Origin: JARROD01 sp037384225
GTDB lineage: Bacteria; Pseudomonadota; Gammaproteobacteria; Pseudomonadales; Cellvibrionaceae
DNA length: 6,417 nucleotides
Reading direction: 5' to 3'
NCBI GenBank assembly: GCA_037384225.1
Contig: JARROD010000220.1
Span: forward strand, 1 to 6,417
Below the pieces are notes generated by a model. The model had not been told where the DNA came from and did not search any database. It saw only the letters and a program-made list of their open reading frames with translations. The translations under genes were made by a program, and so were the position numbers. This document shows positions 1 to 6,301 of the stretch, piece by piece (the stretch's first letter is position 1; each line of letters begins with the position of its first letter).

Positions 1-210
1 GTTTTGATCCAGGGGTTTGTCGGCAACCAGTCTGATAGGCTCGCGGGGCACGCCCAGGCCGATAGCCACTTCCGGACAGAAGGGCCTGAATTCGAAATAT
101 TCGCCCAGGGTGCCGGTGATGTAGGCGTTGTGTTTATGGCCACTGTCGAAACGGACCTTGTCGCCGAGCAGACAGCTGCTGATACCTATGGGGATTTTTT
201 CCGTTGCCAC
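1..210 (-). CDS. DUF523 (2-thiouracil desulfurase-like) protein, N-terminal 70 residues; runs off the left edge
   Basis: Reading leftwards from a GTG at 208-210, 70 codons stay open to the window edge. The product starts VATEKIPIGISSCLLGDKVR and continues with FDSGHKHN, the segment FRPFCPEVAIGLGVPRE and then IRLV. The SSCLLG and FCPEV-GLGVPR blocks are hallmarks of DUF523. In the characterised member TudS this domain binds a [4Fe-4S] cluster through three cysteines and removes sulfur from 2-thiouracil. Two candidate ligands are visible, Cys13 and Cys45; the third would lie beyond the edge. GTG is the only reasonable start: no ATG follows an in-frame TAA upstream, and AGAGAG (220-225) sits 9 nt before it. 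Many gammaproteobacterial members carry a C-terminal DUF1722 domain, but that part cannot be seen here. The family call is firm. The substrate is inferred, so no gene symbol is given. Confidence 0.88.
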   Translation of the reverse strand, partial: MATEKIPIGISSCLLGDKVRFDSGHKHNAYITGTLGEYFEFRPFCPEVAIGLGVPREPIRLVADKPLDQN

Positions 211-245
211 GGTTGTGTTCTCTCTAGTTTAAAAGACCTTAACTT

Positions 246-274
246 GTTATAAACCGGATACATAAAACTTCCAA
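246..274 (-). promoter_or_regulatory. Putative sigma70 promoter of the DUF523 gene
   Basis: On the minus strand TTGGAA (269-274, 4/6 to the -35 consensus) is separated by exactly 17 nt from TATAAC (246-251, 5/6 to the -10 consensus). Transcription would begin near 239, giving a leader of about 28 nt before the GTG at 210. The -35 box touches the palindrome at 274-301, so a protein bound there could contact or block RNA polymerase. This is a pattern match only. Confidence 0.55.
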
Positions 275-301
275 GTGCGATAGCGTGTACGCTATCGCAC
301 T
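274..301. repeat. 28-bp near-perfect palindrome, candidate operator
   Basis: Arms AGTGCGATAGCGT (274-286) and ACGCTATCGCACT (289-301) are perfectly complementary over 13 bp around a central GT. It lies in the 226-bp gap between the nuclease stop (437) and the DUF523 start (210), centred about 48 bp upstream of the predicted transcription start. Neither strand has a T-run after the stem, which argues against an intrinsic terminator for the nuclease gene. A dimeric regulator site is the better reading, though no known regulator consensus was recognised. The rest of the gap (302-436) shows no gene and nothing else convincing. Confidence 0.6.
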
Positions 302-436
302 GGCTTAGACGGGTGAATCCTCCCGGTATGCCGCAAAACCCAAGCTGCTAACCAGTTCGCGAGCATATCATGACAGGCGTCACAGGGCCTCAATGTGAAA
401 AATGTGCCTAATTGTACTCTTGTAACAACGGTTTTA

Positions 437-2830
437 TTACCGGCTTCGGCGTGGAGGTGCTGCTTTGCCGGGGTGTCTCGGTGCGGCGAGATTCAGTTCA
501 ATTACGACAGGATCGTGATCCGAAGCCCGGAAGGCGTCGTCTGCGTAAAAGGTCTGTTGTTGGTGCTCGGTTTTATACTCCAGGTTGTAATCCAGAGCCG
601 GCGGTTCGTCGGCGTTGATGTGCCACTCGGTAACGCCGGTGACCCGCCGCGCCATAGGCGCCGAGGCCAGGGCGTAGTCCAGGTAACCGGCTTCGCCGCG
701 GTAGACGTAGGAGTAGGCCTGTTTTCCGGAGAAGGTTTTGATCAGGTTGCGATAGCCGAACGCTCGCAGGGTGGCAATCGGATCTTCCATCGCATAGGAG
801 TTGAAATCGCCCACCAGTAAAACCCGCTTCAGCGCGTCGCCTTTCACTTCGGTGGGGTTGCTCTGCAGCCAGGTGTGCAGGGTCTCGACCGCCAGCACAC
901 GGGTTGCGTTCCAGCAGCCCTGGCCATCGCCCTGGTCTTCATTCGGGCTGCCGTCGCTGGGACAGCTGCCTTTCGACCTGAGGTGATTGACTACCAGTGT
1001 GAAGGCTTCGCCACTGGCGATTTCGGTAAAGCTTTGGGCCAGGGAAGGGCGGTTGCCGTAGTCGAAGGGATATTCATCGAAAAAGGCCGGCACGCCGATG
1101 GGCTGTAGCTTGTCGGTGCGGTAAATCATGCCTACGGCAATGGCGTCGGTGCCGAGGGCGTCGACACCTGGGTCGATAAACCCGTAGCGGCCTTCCACCG
1201 TAACCGCGTTCAAACCATTGACCAAATCCTGAATCGCGCTCTGCTCGCCGTAGCCGTCGTTTTCGATCTCCATCAGGCCGATCACATCGGCATCCATACT
1301 GGCGATGGCGGTGATGATTTTGGCGCGTTGGCGCTCGAATTCCTGCGGGCTGTCGGCGCCCCGCGGGGTTGGAAAACCGCCGCCGAGACCATTGCCGTTA
1401 AAATAGTTGAGGACGTTAAAACTCGCCGCTCGGAGCGCGCCTCTACCGGGCAATGTCGGCCCCGGTGGGCGCCGGTTGTCATGGGCAAATTTCGGCTCGA
1501 TCACCGGTTGCAGGCGGTAGACGCCAAAGCCGTAGTCCATAATGCCCTTCAAGTGGCAGACCCTGTCGCCGGTGCGCAGTGTATTGGTGGCGCTGAGACC
1601 GGCTCGGGGGTAGCTGGTGGGCTCGGCGTTCTGCAGGTCGCTGGCGTCGTCCAGGACCAACCGGTTGAGATCGTTGGCGGCCTGTACGGCATTGGCTTCG
1701 GCACCGGGTGTGGCCACGCTGGTGGGGTTAAACAGGCGGCTGTTGGCGGACAGCACCACCTCCCCGTAGCGGCTCAGTGAATAGTTATCGGTTATCGTCA
1801 GGGACTGGTGAATTTCAACCAGCATGCCTTCCACACGCTCCAGATAATCTGTCTCGGGCTGTGGCAGCTGCACCTCGGTGGCCGCGACCCTATAGCCAGA
1901 CTTGCAGATCTTCAGCGAGGTAACCTCGGCGACTTGGGTTTGCCCAAAGTACTCGCCAGCCTCACCGTCGAGGCGCACCAGATCGCCTACTTCAACATCG
2001 ACACCGAAGCCGTGGTCGTCAATAAATATACCTTCGGAAGTGGTCGTGTCATCGTCGTAATCACGGCTTTCCTCCTGCACAAAGAAACCGCCGAGCTGGG
2101 TGACTGTATCCTGAAAATCCCCCACCACAACGGCTTCCAGGGTCACCTTTTGGCCGTTCAAAGGGCTTTCGGCACCGCTGCCCTGAACCTCGTGAATCAG
2201 CGTGGCGGGATCGCCGCAGGGCGTTTCCTCAACCGGGGTTTCCCCGTTTCCCTCACCGTAGATGCCCAGACCGTCAAAGGTGTCCTGGGCAAAACCCTGC
2301 CATTCCTGAATGGGATCGAATTCGTCGGCGCCATTGGTGCGGCCGTCGCTGACACTTTCGAGGCGGCGCAGGGTGTTGTTTTGGGTGCCGGTATCGTTGC
2401 TGCTCCATTCGGATCCGGGATCGACGCCAATCTGGCCAATAACATCCACCGCCGCGCCGTTCGCGGTTTTTACCAAGGCAACGGTGTCGTCGCCGTTAAA
2501 GGTAACACTGCCGGAAGTCTGGTCGGCGACGGTGAGCATTTCAGCATCCGCCGAGGTGTGAGCTAAAACAAAAACGTCGCCGGCGGCGAGTGTGCCGTTG
2601 AGGGAAATGCTGTTACCTGCGGTTGTGCTACCGTTGAAATAGATTGCGACTGAATAGGCTGAAAGATCAATGTCGGTGTCGGTGCCGTTGTAAATTTCAA
2701 GCGCTTTGTTGTAGCTGCTGCCTTCAATATATTCGGAAAAATATAAATCCTCGGCGGCCTGGACGCCGGCGCATGTCAGCGTTGCAAGGGCAAAAGCGAA
2801 TACCAATGGCTGTTTTCTGTTTTTCATCAT
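437..2830 (-). CDS. Secreted ExeM/NucH-family endonuclease (LTD + OB-fold + EEP domains)
   Basis: The 797-residue product should be an extracellular metal-dependent nuclease that degrades environmental or biofilm DNA. Residues 1-25 are a Sec signal peptide (basic MMKNRK, a hydrophobic core, likely cleavage after GVQA). Residues about 26-195 form a lamin-tail domain (LYFSEYIEGSSYNKALEIYN). About 205-315 is a YhcR-type OB-fold (GGFFVQEE, GIFI). About 465-782 is the endonuclease/exonuclease/phosphatase domain, with expected metal and catalytic residues in FNVLNYF (Asn472), LMEIEN (Glu521), NHLRSKG (His616), GDFN (Asp675, Asn677) and SDHDP (Asp771, His772). Cys623 and Cys639 bracket an acidic insert and may form a disulfide. 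The catalytic set looks complete. The start is supported by GGGGA (2840-2844) 9 nt before the first ATG. Shewanella ExeM ends in a GlyGly-CTERM anchor; this protein ends in a short Pro/Arg-rich tail instead, so it is probably released. Cys20 lacks a proper lipobox. I found no clear promoter. Confidence 0.93.
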   Translation of the reverse strand: MMKNRKQPLVFAFALATLTCAGVQAAEDLYFSEYIEGSSYNKALEIYNGTDTDIDLSAYSVAIYFNGSTTAGNSISLNGTLAAGDVFVLAHTSADAEMLTVADQTSGSVTFNGDDTVALVKTANGAAVDVIGQIGVDPGSEWSSNDTGTQNNTLRRLESVSDGRTNGADEFDPIQEWQGFAQDTFDGLGIYGEGNGETPVEETPCGDPATLIHEVQGSGAESPLNGQKVTLEAVVVGDFQDTVTQLGGFFVQEESRDYDDDTTTSEGIFIDDHGFGVDVEVGDLVRLDGEAGEYFGQTQVAEVTSLKICKSGYRVAATEVQLPQPETDYLERVEGMLVEIHQSLTITDNYSLSRYGEVVLSANSRLFNPTSVATPGAEANAVQAANDLNRLVLDDASDLQNAEPTSYPRAGLSATNTLRTGDRVCHLKGIMDYGFGVYRLQPVIEPKFAHDNRRPPGPTLPGRGALRAASFNVLNYFNGNGLGGGFPTPRGADSPQEFERQRAKIITAIASMDADVIGLMEIENDGYGEQSAIQDLVNGLNAVTVEGRYGFIDPGVDALGTDAIAVGMIYRTDKLQPIGVPAFFDEYPFDYGNRPSLAQSFTEIASGEAFTLVVNHLRSKGSCPSDGSPNEDQGDGQGCWNATRVLAVETLHTWLQSNPTEVKGDALKRVLLVGDFNSYAMEDPIATLRAFGYRNLIKTFSGKQAYSYVYRGEAGYLDYALASAPMARRVTGVTEWHINADEPPALDYNLEYKTEHQQQTFYADDAFRASDHDPVVIELNLAAPRHPGKAAPPRRSR

Positions 2831-2875
2831 TATTATTTATCCCCAGTCGGTCAAAGGTTCAACGCGAATTGTTGT

Positions 2876-2941
2876 GTAACTGCTCAATAACCCGGGGCCT
2901 CCGTATCGAAGGCACAATACTCCGGGTTATTGAGAAGTTAC
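2876..2941. repeat. 66-bp inverted repeat with 20-nt arms, flanked by TTGTTG
   Basis: The left arm 2876-2895 (starting GTAACTGCTC) and right arm 2922-2941 (ending GAGAAGTTAC) are complementary at 19 of 20 positions; the exception is G2882 against A2935. The 26-nt centre can form a minor hairpin, GCCT (2897-2900) with AGGC (2910-2913). The hexamer TTGTTG lies on both sides, at 2869-2874 (one base from the arm) and 2942-2947 (adjacent), which resembles a target-site duplication. The repeat occupies the 5' region of the nuclease gene. It could be a tiny non-autonomous mobile or palindromic repeat unit, a cruciform, or a regulatory RNA structure. The repeat is certain; its role is unknown. Confidence 0.75.
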
Positions 2942-2970
2942 TTGTTGGTCAGCCAACTAACTGGTTTTTT
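2936..2970 (+). terminator. Terminator-like hairpin followed by six T, overlapping the long inverted repeat
   Basis: On the plus strand AGTTA (2936-2940) pairs with TAACT (2958-2962), and GTTGG (2944-2948) pairs with CCAAC (2953-2957) around a TCAG loop, with CTT bulged. GG and then TTTTTT (2965-2970) follow. The shape resembles an intrinsic terminator, but the stem is short and AT-rich, and no plus-strand gene lies upstream to be terminated. It would act only on a transcript entering from the left, for example a leader or antisense RNA. Confidence 0.25.
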
Positions 2971-3006
2971 GGGTATCAGTGTTGGCAGTCCGATGTTATG
3001 TTGAAT

Positions 3007-3030
3007 AATCCTAACTGTATAGTCAGGATT
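3007..3030. repeat. 24-bp imperfect palindrome upstream of aidB, candidate operator
   Basis: AATCCTAACT (3007-3016) and AGTCAGGATT (3021-3030) are complementary at 9 of 10 positions around GTAT. The word CAGGATT recurs in direct orientation at 3053-3059. A further inverted pair, CTGTATA (3015-3021) and TATACAG (3045-3051), overlaps it. The cluster lies 70-115 bp upstream of the extended -10 at 3120-3128, where an activator or repressor of aidB could bind. No regulator consensus was matched. Confidence 0.45.
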
Positions 3031-3119
3031 GTTCAGTGCGCAATTATACAGCCAGGATTTTAACGTTTTTATGTCAGTGGATTATTTTTTAAGACGCTGC
3101 GGCCATAGCCCCACGATGG

Positions 3120-3128
3120 TGCTATGAT
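3120..3128 (+). promoter_or_regulatory. Extended -10 promoter candidate for aidB
   Basis: TGCTATGAT (3120-3128) has the TG dinucleotide one base before TATGAT, which matches TATAAT at 5/6. It therefore fits a sigma70 extended -10 promoter, a class that can work without a good -35. Indeed, nothing near 3100-3105 resembles TTGACA. Transcription would start near 3135, giving a leader of roughly 85 nt that contains the hairpins at 3143-3185 and 3196-3210. Confidence 0.45.
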
Positions 3129-3142
3129 CCCTGCATAGATGT

Positions 3143-3185
3143 GAAAGTGCCCACCCTGTGGTCGCGTTCACGGTGGTGCGCTTTC
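3143..3185 (+). promoter_or_regulatory. Strong hairpin in the aidB leader
   Basis: GAAAGTGC (3143-3150) pairs with GCGCTTTC (3178-3185) with one G-T wobble, then CCACC (3151-3155) pairs with GGTGG (3172-3176) past a bulged T3177. GTG (3158-3160) with CAC (3169-3171) can close an inner loop. That makes about 13 consecutive pairs interrupted by one bulge. There is no T-run after it, so it is not a terminator. It may stabilise the mRNA or help control translation. It matches no riboswitch class I recognise. Confidence 0.45.
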
Positions 3186-3195
3186 GATAATAAAC

Positions 3196-3213
3196 CCTAT
3201 TTGTTATAGGAAG
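3196..3213 (+). promoter_or_regulatory. aidB ribosome binding site within a small hairpin
   Basis: The Shine-Dalgarno sequence AGGAAG (3208-3213) lies 7 nt before the ATG at 3221 and fixes that start. CCTAT (3196-3200) is perfectly complementary to ATAGG (3206-3210) across a TTGTT loop, so the first part of the Shine-Dalgarno sequence can be paired. GGAAGCTTCC (3209-3218) is also a 10-bp self-complementary word over the same site. Occlusion of the ribosome site is possible but not shown. Confidence 0.5.
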
Positions 3214-3220
3214 CTTCCCT

Positions 3221-4954
3221 ATGTCTTCAACCCCTATCGATACCGCGACCGGCAGTGACCAACCCGTCGATTATTCAGGCTCCGCGGTGAACCCGCCGCT
3301 GCCCCGGCACCCTGATACCCACGACGTTTTTAACCAGCCTCCGCCGCTGGAAAATTACAACCTCTATCTCGAGGATCACGCTTTGCAGGAAGCCGTGGTG
3401 AGGGAAGGTGGCGACTGGGCCGTGGATGAACTGACGGCGTTCGGTGCGCTTACCGGCTCGCGGGAAGTCATTGAGCTGGGCTTTCAGGCCAATGAACAGA
3501 GACCGCAATTGCGCACTCACGATCGCTATGGACATCGGGTCGATGAGGTGCGTTTTCATCCGGCCTATCACCGCTTGATGCAGATCTCGATTGAAAACGG
3601 TCTGCATGCGAGCCACTGGAGCCGGCCCGGACCGGGGGCGCAGGTAGCGCGGGCGGCGAAGTTTTATCTTATGTCTCAGGTAGAGGCGGGGCACGGTTGT
3701 CCGATTACCATGACGTCGGCGTCGATAACAGTGCTGCGCCGGCAGGAGGATATTTTTGCCGCCTGGGCGCCGAAGATTCTTTCCCACTATTATGATCCGC
3801 GCAATGTTCCCGACCGGCAGAAACGGGGCCTGACGATCGGGATGGCGATGACGGAGAAGCAGGGCGGTTCGGATGTGCGCGCTAATACCACTCGGGCTCA
3901 TCCATTGGAGGCTGGGGGGCCGGGCAGCGGTTATGAGTTGGTGGGGCATAAGTATTTTGTTTCCGCGCCTATGTGCGATGGGTTTTTGGTGCTGGCGCAG
4001 GCGCCGGGGGGGCTTTCCTGCTTTTTGTTGCCGCGCTGGCGCCCGGACGGGAGTAAGAACCCGCTGCAGATTCAGCAGCTGAAAAACAAGATGGGCAACG
4101 TTTCCAATGCGTCGAGTGAAACCGAGTTGCGCGGCGCCTTTGCCTGGATGGTGGGGGAGGAGGGACGCGGCGTGGCGACGATTCTGGAGATGGTGGCGAT
4201 GACGCGGTTTGATTGTATGTTGGGTTCGAGCGCGGGTATGCGCCAGGCGGTGGCGCAGGCGACGCACCATTGCACCTATCGCCGTGCGTTCGGCAAGCGT
4301 TTGTACGAACAGCCGTTGATGCAGAATGTGTTGGCGGATCTGGTGTTGGAGCACGAGGCGGCGCTGGCGTTGACGCTGCGCATGGCCCGTAGTCTGGATC
4401 AGTGCCAACAGAGCGAAGCCGAAAAGCGTTTGCTGCGGATAGGCACGGCGATCGGCAAGTACTGGATCTGCAAGCGCACGCCGGGGCACGCCTACGAAGC
4501 CATGGAGTGTATCGGCGGCAGCGGGGTGATGGAAGACTGTATTATGCCGCGGCTGTTTCGCGAGTCACCGGTGAACGCTATCTGGGAAGGCAGCGGCAAT
4601 GTGCAGTGTCTGGATGTGTTGCGGGTTATTGCCACAGCGCCGGACACGGTCGATACCCTGATGGCCGAGCTGGAGGCGGTGCGCGGCGCCGACCGGTGCC
4701 TGGACCAGGGTGTCGCGCAATTGAAAAAACTGTTGGCCAATACCGATGCGCTGGAATATAACGCCCGCCGGTTGCTGGAGAAACTCACCTTGACCCTGCA
4801 GGCGGCGCTGCTGGTCAGTGGCGGCAACCCTTCGGTGGCGGACGCCTTTTGTGCTTCGAGACTGGCGGGTGAATGCGGCGGCAGGCTGTACGGCGATCTG
4901 CCGGCGGGGGTGAATTGTGCGCAGATTATCGAGCGGGCGACACCGGCGTTGTGA
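3221..4954 (+). CDS. aidB: AidB, acyl-CoA dehydrogenase-fold flavoprotein of the alkylation response
   Basis: The 577-residue product matches Escherichia coli AidB (about 541 residues) along its length as I recall that sequence. Shared blocks include HDVFNQPPPLENYNLYL (34-50), VRFHPAYH (110-117), QVEAG-CPITMT (153-165), KRGLTIGMAMTEKQGGSD (201-218), GGLSCFLLPR (263-272), MTRFDC (327-332) and VNAIWEGSGN (451-460). AidB is a tetrameric FAD protein that binds DNA and is induced by methylating agents; it is proposed to shield DNA or destroy alkylators, and has weak isovaleryl-CoA dehydrogenase activity. Glu456 in IWEGSGN aligns with the catalytic-base position, and Arg468 with E. coli Arg437, reported to be needed for DNA binding. 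About 30 N-terminal residues rich in Pro, Ser and Asp precede the conserved region; they look disordered, and AGGAAG supports this start. It diverges from the nuclease gene. No ada, alkA or alkB gene lies nearby. Confidence 0.94.
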   Translation: MSSTPIDTATGSDQPVDYSGSAVNPPLPRHPDTHDVFNQPPPLENYNLYLEDHALQEAVVREGGDWAVDELTAFGALTGSREVIELGFQANEQRPQLRTHDRYGHRVDEVRFHPAYHRLMQISIENGLHASHWSRPGPGAQVARAAKFYLMSQVEAGHGCPITMTSASITVLRRQEDIFAAWAPKILSHYYDPRNVPDRQKRGLTIGMAMTEKQGGSDVRANTTRAHPLEAGGPGSGYELVGHKYFVSAPMCDGFLVLAQAPGGLSCFLLPRWRPDGSKNPLQIQQLKNKMGNVSNASSETELRGAFAWMVGEEGRGVATILEMVAMTRFDCMLGSSAGMRQAVAQATHHCTYRRAFGKRLYEQPLMQNVLADLVLEHEAALALTLRMARSLDQCQQSEAEKRLLRIGTAIGKYWICKRTPGHAYEAMECIGGSGVMEDCIMPRLFRESPVNAIWEGSGNVQCLDVLRVIATAPDTVDTLMAELEAVRGADRCLDQGVAQLKKLLANTDALEYNARRLLEKLTLTLQAALLVSGGNPSVADAFCASRLAGECGGRLYGDLPAGVNCAQIIERATPAL

Positions 4955-4968
4955 AGGCCGCACGCAGG

Positions 4969-4983
4969 GGCACTGGCAGTGCC
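4969..4983 (+). other. Small hairpin in the aidB-DUF4010 gap
   Basis: GGCACT (4969-4974) and AGTGCC (4978-4983) form a perfect 6-bp stem with a GGC loop, 15 nt after the aidB stop. No T-run follows, so it is unlikely to be an intrinsic terminator, and readthrough into the next gene remains plausible. It may be a processing or 3'-stabilising stem, or chance. Confidence 0.25.
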
Positions 4984-5035
4984 GATTGCATCCGTGACAG
5001 GCCTTACTGACGTGGCGGTAAGCTAAAGTTAAGCA

Positions 5036-6301
5036 ATGAATGATGAACAACAGATTCTCTACTACTTGAGCGCGGCGCTGGCGATCGGGCTATTAATCGG
5101 CGTCGAGCGCGGCTGGAAGGAGCGTCTGGCGAAGGAGGGGGGACGTGTCGCCGGGGTGCGCACCTATGGTCTGATCGGCCTTCTGGGCGGCGTATTGGGA
5201 CTGCTTTCGCTGGCATTTGGCGCGCTGCTGCTGGGGTTGGGCCTGGCCGCCCTGGCGGGGGTGTTGACCACCGCTTACGTCGTCAACCTGTTGCGCGGGG
5301 GGGAGGATGTAGGGGTTACCAGCCTGGTCGCCGGTTTGCTGACGTTTGTATTCGGCGCTCTGGCTGCACAGGGGGAAGTGGCCGTTGCCGCCGCCTCGGC
5401 GGTTGTGACAACCCTGCTGCTCAGTTACAAGCCGCTGCTGCATAGCTGGGTCAGGGCGCTGGCGGCCGAAGAGCTGCGCGCCGGTATCAAGCTGCTTTTG
5501 ATTTCCGTGGTGATGCTGCCGATTCTCCCCAACCGCGGTTTCGGCCCCTGGCAGGCGCTGAATCCCTATGTGATCTGGTGGTTGGTGGTGCTGATCGCGG
5601 CGATTTCCTTTGCCGGCTATTTCTCCATCAAGATTGCCGGTGCGCGGCGCGGCATTGTCTTTACCGGGCTGTTCGGCGGACTGGCGTCTTCCACCGCACT
5701 GACTCTGCACTTCGCCCGCGCCTCCCGCGGCGAGGCGGCGTTAACGCCGGTGTTGGCGGTGGGCGGGCTGCTGGCCTGTGGCACCATGTTTCCGCGCATG
5801 CTATTGGTGGCGACCCTGCTCAACGCTGAACTGTTTGTACCGCTGCTGGTGCCGGTGCTGGTTATGGGGTTATTGGTGTATCTGCCGGCGCTGTTGTACT
5901 GGCGGGGGCACCCGCGCAAACAGTCCGGCGTGACCTGGCTGTTGAAAAACCCTTTGGAAATGAGTTCCGCACTGGGTTTCGGGCTGTTGTTGGCCCTGGT
6001 GCTGCTGCTCGGAAAAGCGTTAAAGAACTGGTTCGGCGAGGGCAGTGTGTTGGCTTTGGCGGCGGCCTCGGGCGTGGCGGATGTAGACGCGATTACCCTA
6101 TCGCTGGCGCGTATGAGTGGCGATGACCTGACACTGCGGGTGGCGGTGATAGGGGTGGTGATCGCGGCGGCGGTCAATAATGTCACTAAAGCGGGTATGG
6201 CGGTATCTATCGGTGGTCGCGATTTTGGATGGCGCATCGGTTTGCCGTTGGTGGCCAGCGCTATAGGCGGCTTGTTATCGGTTTGGTTTTGGGTTTATTA
6301 A
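5036..6301 (+). CDS. MgtC/SapB-DUF4010 family polytopic inner-membrane protein
   Basis: The 421-residue product is very hydrophobic, with roughly 11-13 possible membrane segments (for example around 7-25, 43-61, 62-84, 93-111, 148-166, 178-200, 236-260, 264-288, 308-328, 366-390 and 401-420). The N-terminal part (about 1-135) has the MgtC/SapB signature LAIGLLIGVERGWKER and RTYGLIGLLGG. The C-terminal part carries DUF4010 blocks: LPNRGFGPWQALNPY (164-178), ISFAGYF (190-196), GLFGGLASSTALT (211-223) and VNNVTKAG (380-387). No transported substrate is known for this two-domain family. A link to magnesium would come only from the MgtC name and should not be assumed. The gene follows aidB by 81 bp on the same strand without a clear promoter or terminator between, so cotranscription is possible. 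The ribosome site is weak (TAAAG, 5024-5028, 7 nt before the ATG). Length and motifs suggest an intact gene. Confidence 0.9.
   Translation: MNDEQQILYYLSAALAIGLLIGVERGWKERLAKEGGRVAGVRTYGLIGLLGGVLGLLSLAFGALLLGLGLAALAGVLTTAYVVNLLRGGEDVGVTSLVAGLLTFVFGALAAQGEVAVAAASAVVTTLLLSYKPLLHSWVRALAAEELRAGIKLLLISVVMLPILPNRGFGPWQALNPYVIWWLVVLIAAISFAGYFSIKIAGARRGIVFTGLFGGLASSTALTLHFARASRGEAALTPVLAVGGLLACGTMFPRMLLVATLLNAELFVPLLVPVLVMGLLVYLPALLYWRGHPRKQSGVTWLLKNPLEMSSALGFGLLLALVLLLGKALKNWFGEGSVLALAAASGVADVDAITLSLARMSGDDLTLRVAVIGVVIAAAVNNVTKAGMAVSIGGRDFGWRIGLPLVASAIGGLLSVWFWVY

Noticed and set aside
274..301. Intrinsic terminator of the nuclease gene
   Set aside because: No T-run follows the stem on the minus strand, and the element lies about 136 bp past the stop and touches the next promoter.
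1808..2566. 252-codon plus-strand open frame opposite the nuclease gene
   Set aside because: It lies entirely within the nuclease coding region on the other strand, shows no family motif, and is best explained as a shadow.
2771..2773. Lipoprotein cysteine at residue 20 of the nuclease
   Set aside because: The residue before Cys20 is Thr and the context TLTC does not fit a lipobox; a VQA signal peptidase I site follows.
2876..2941. Integron attC site
   Set aside because: AAC and GTT lie at the ends, but the flanking bases do not fit RYYYAAC/GTTRRRY, the helix has a mismatch rather than extrahelical bases, and there is no integrase or cassette.
3015..3051. Functional LexA box
   Set aside because: CTGTATA and TATACAG are good half-sites, but they are 23 bp apart; no CTG-N10-CAG occurs here.
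2644..3063. 139-codon plus-strand open frame crossing the nuclease start into the intergenic region
   Set aside because: It overlaps the signal peptide and lamin-tail coding region, then runs through the inverted repeats; its Arg/Cys-rich sequence shows no family feature.
3275..4489. 404-codon open frame on the minus strand opposite aidB
   Set aside because: The predicted product is rich in Arg, His and Gln with no recognisable domain, as expected for the antisense of a GC-rich gene; aidB on the other strand is unmistakable.
5093..6237. Two minus-strand open frames of about 205 codons opposite the DUF4010 gene
   Set aside because: They have low-complexity Gln/Arg or Ser/Thr/Asn composition and no domain; the membrane protein on the plus strand accounts for the region.
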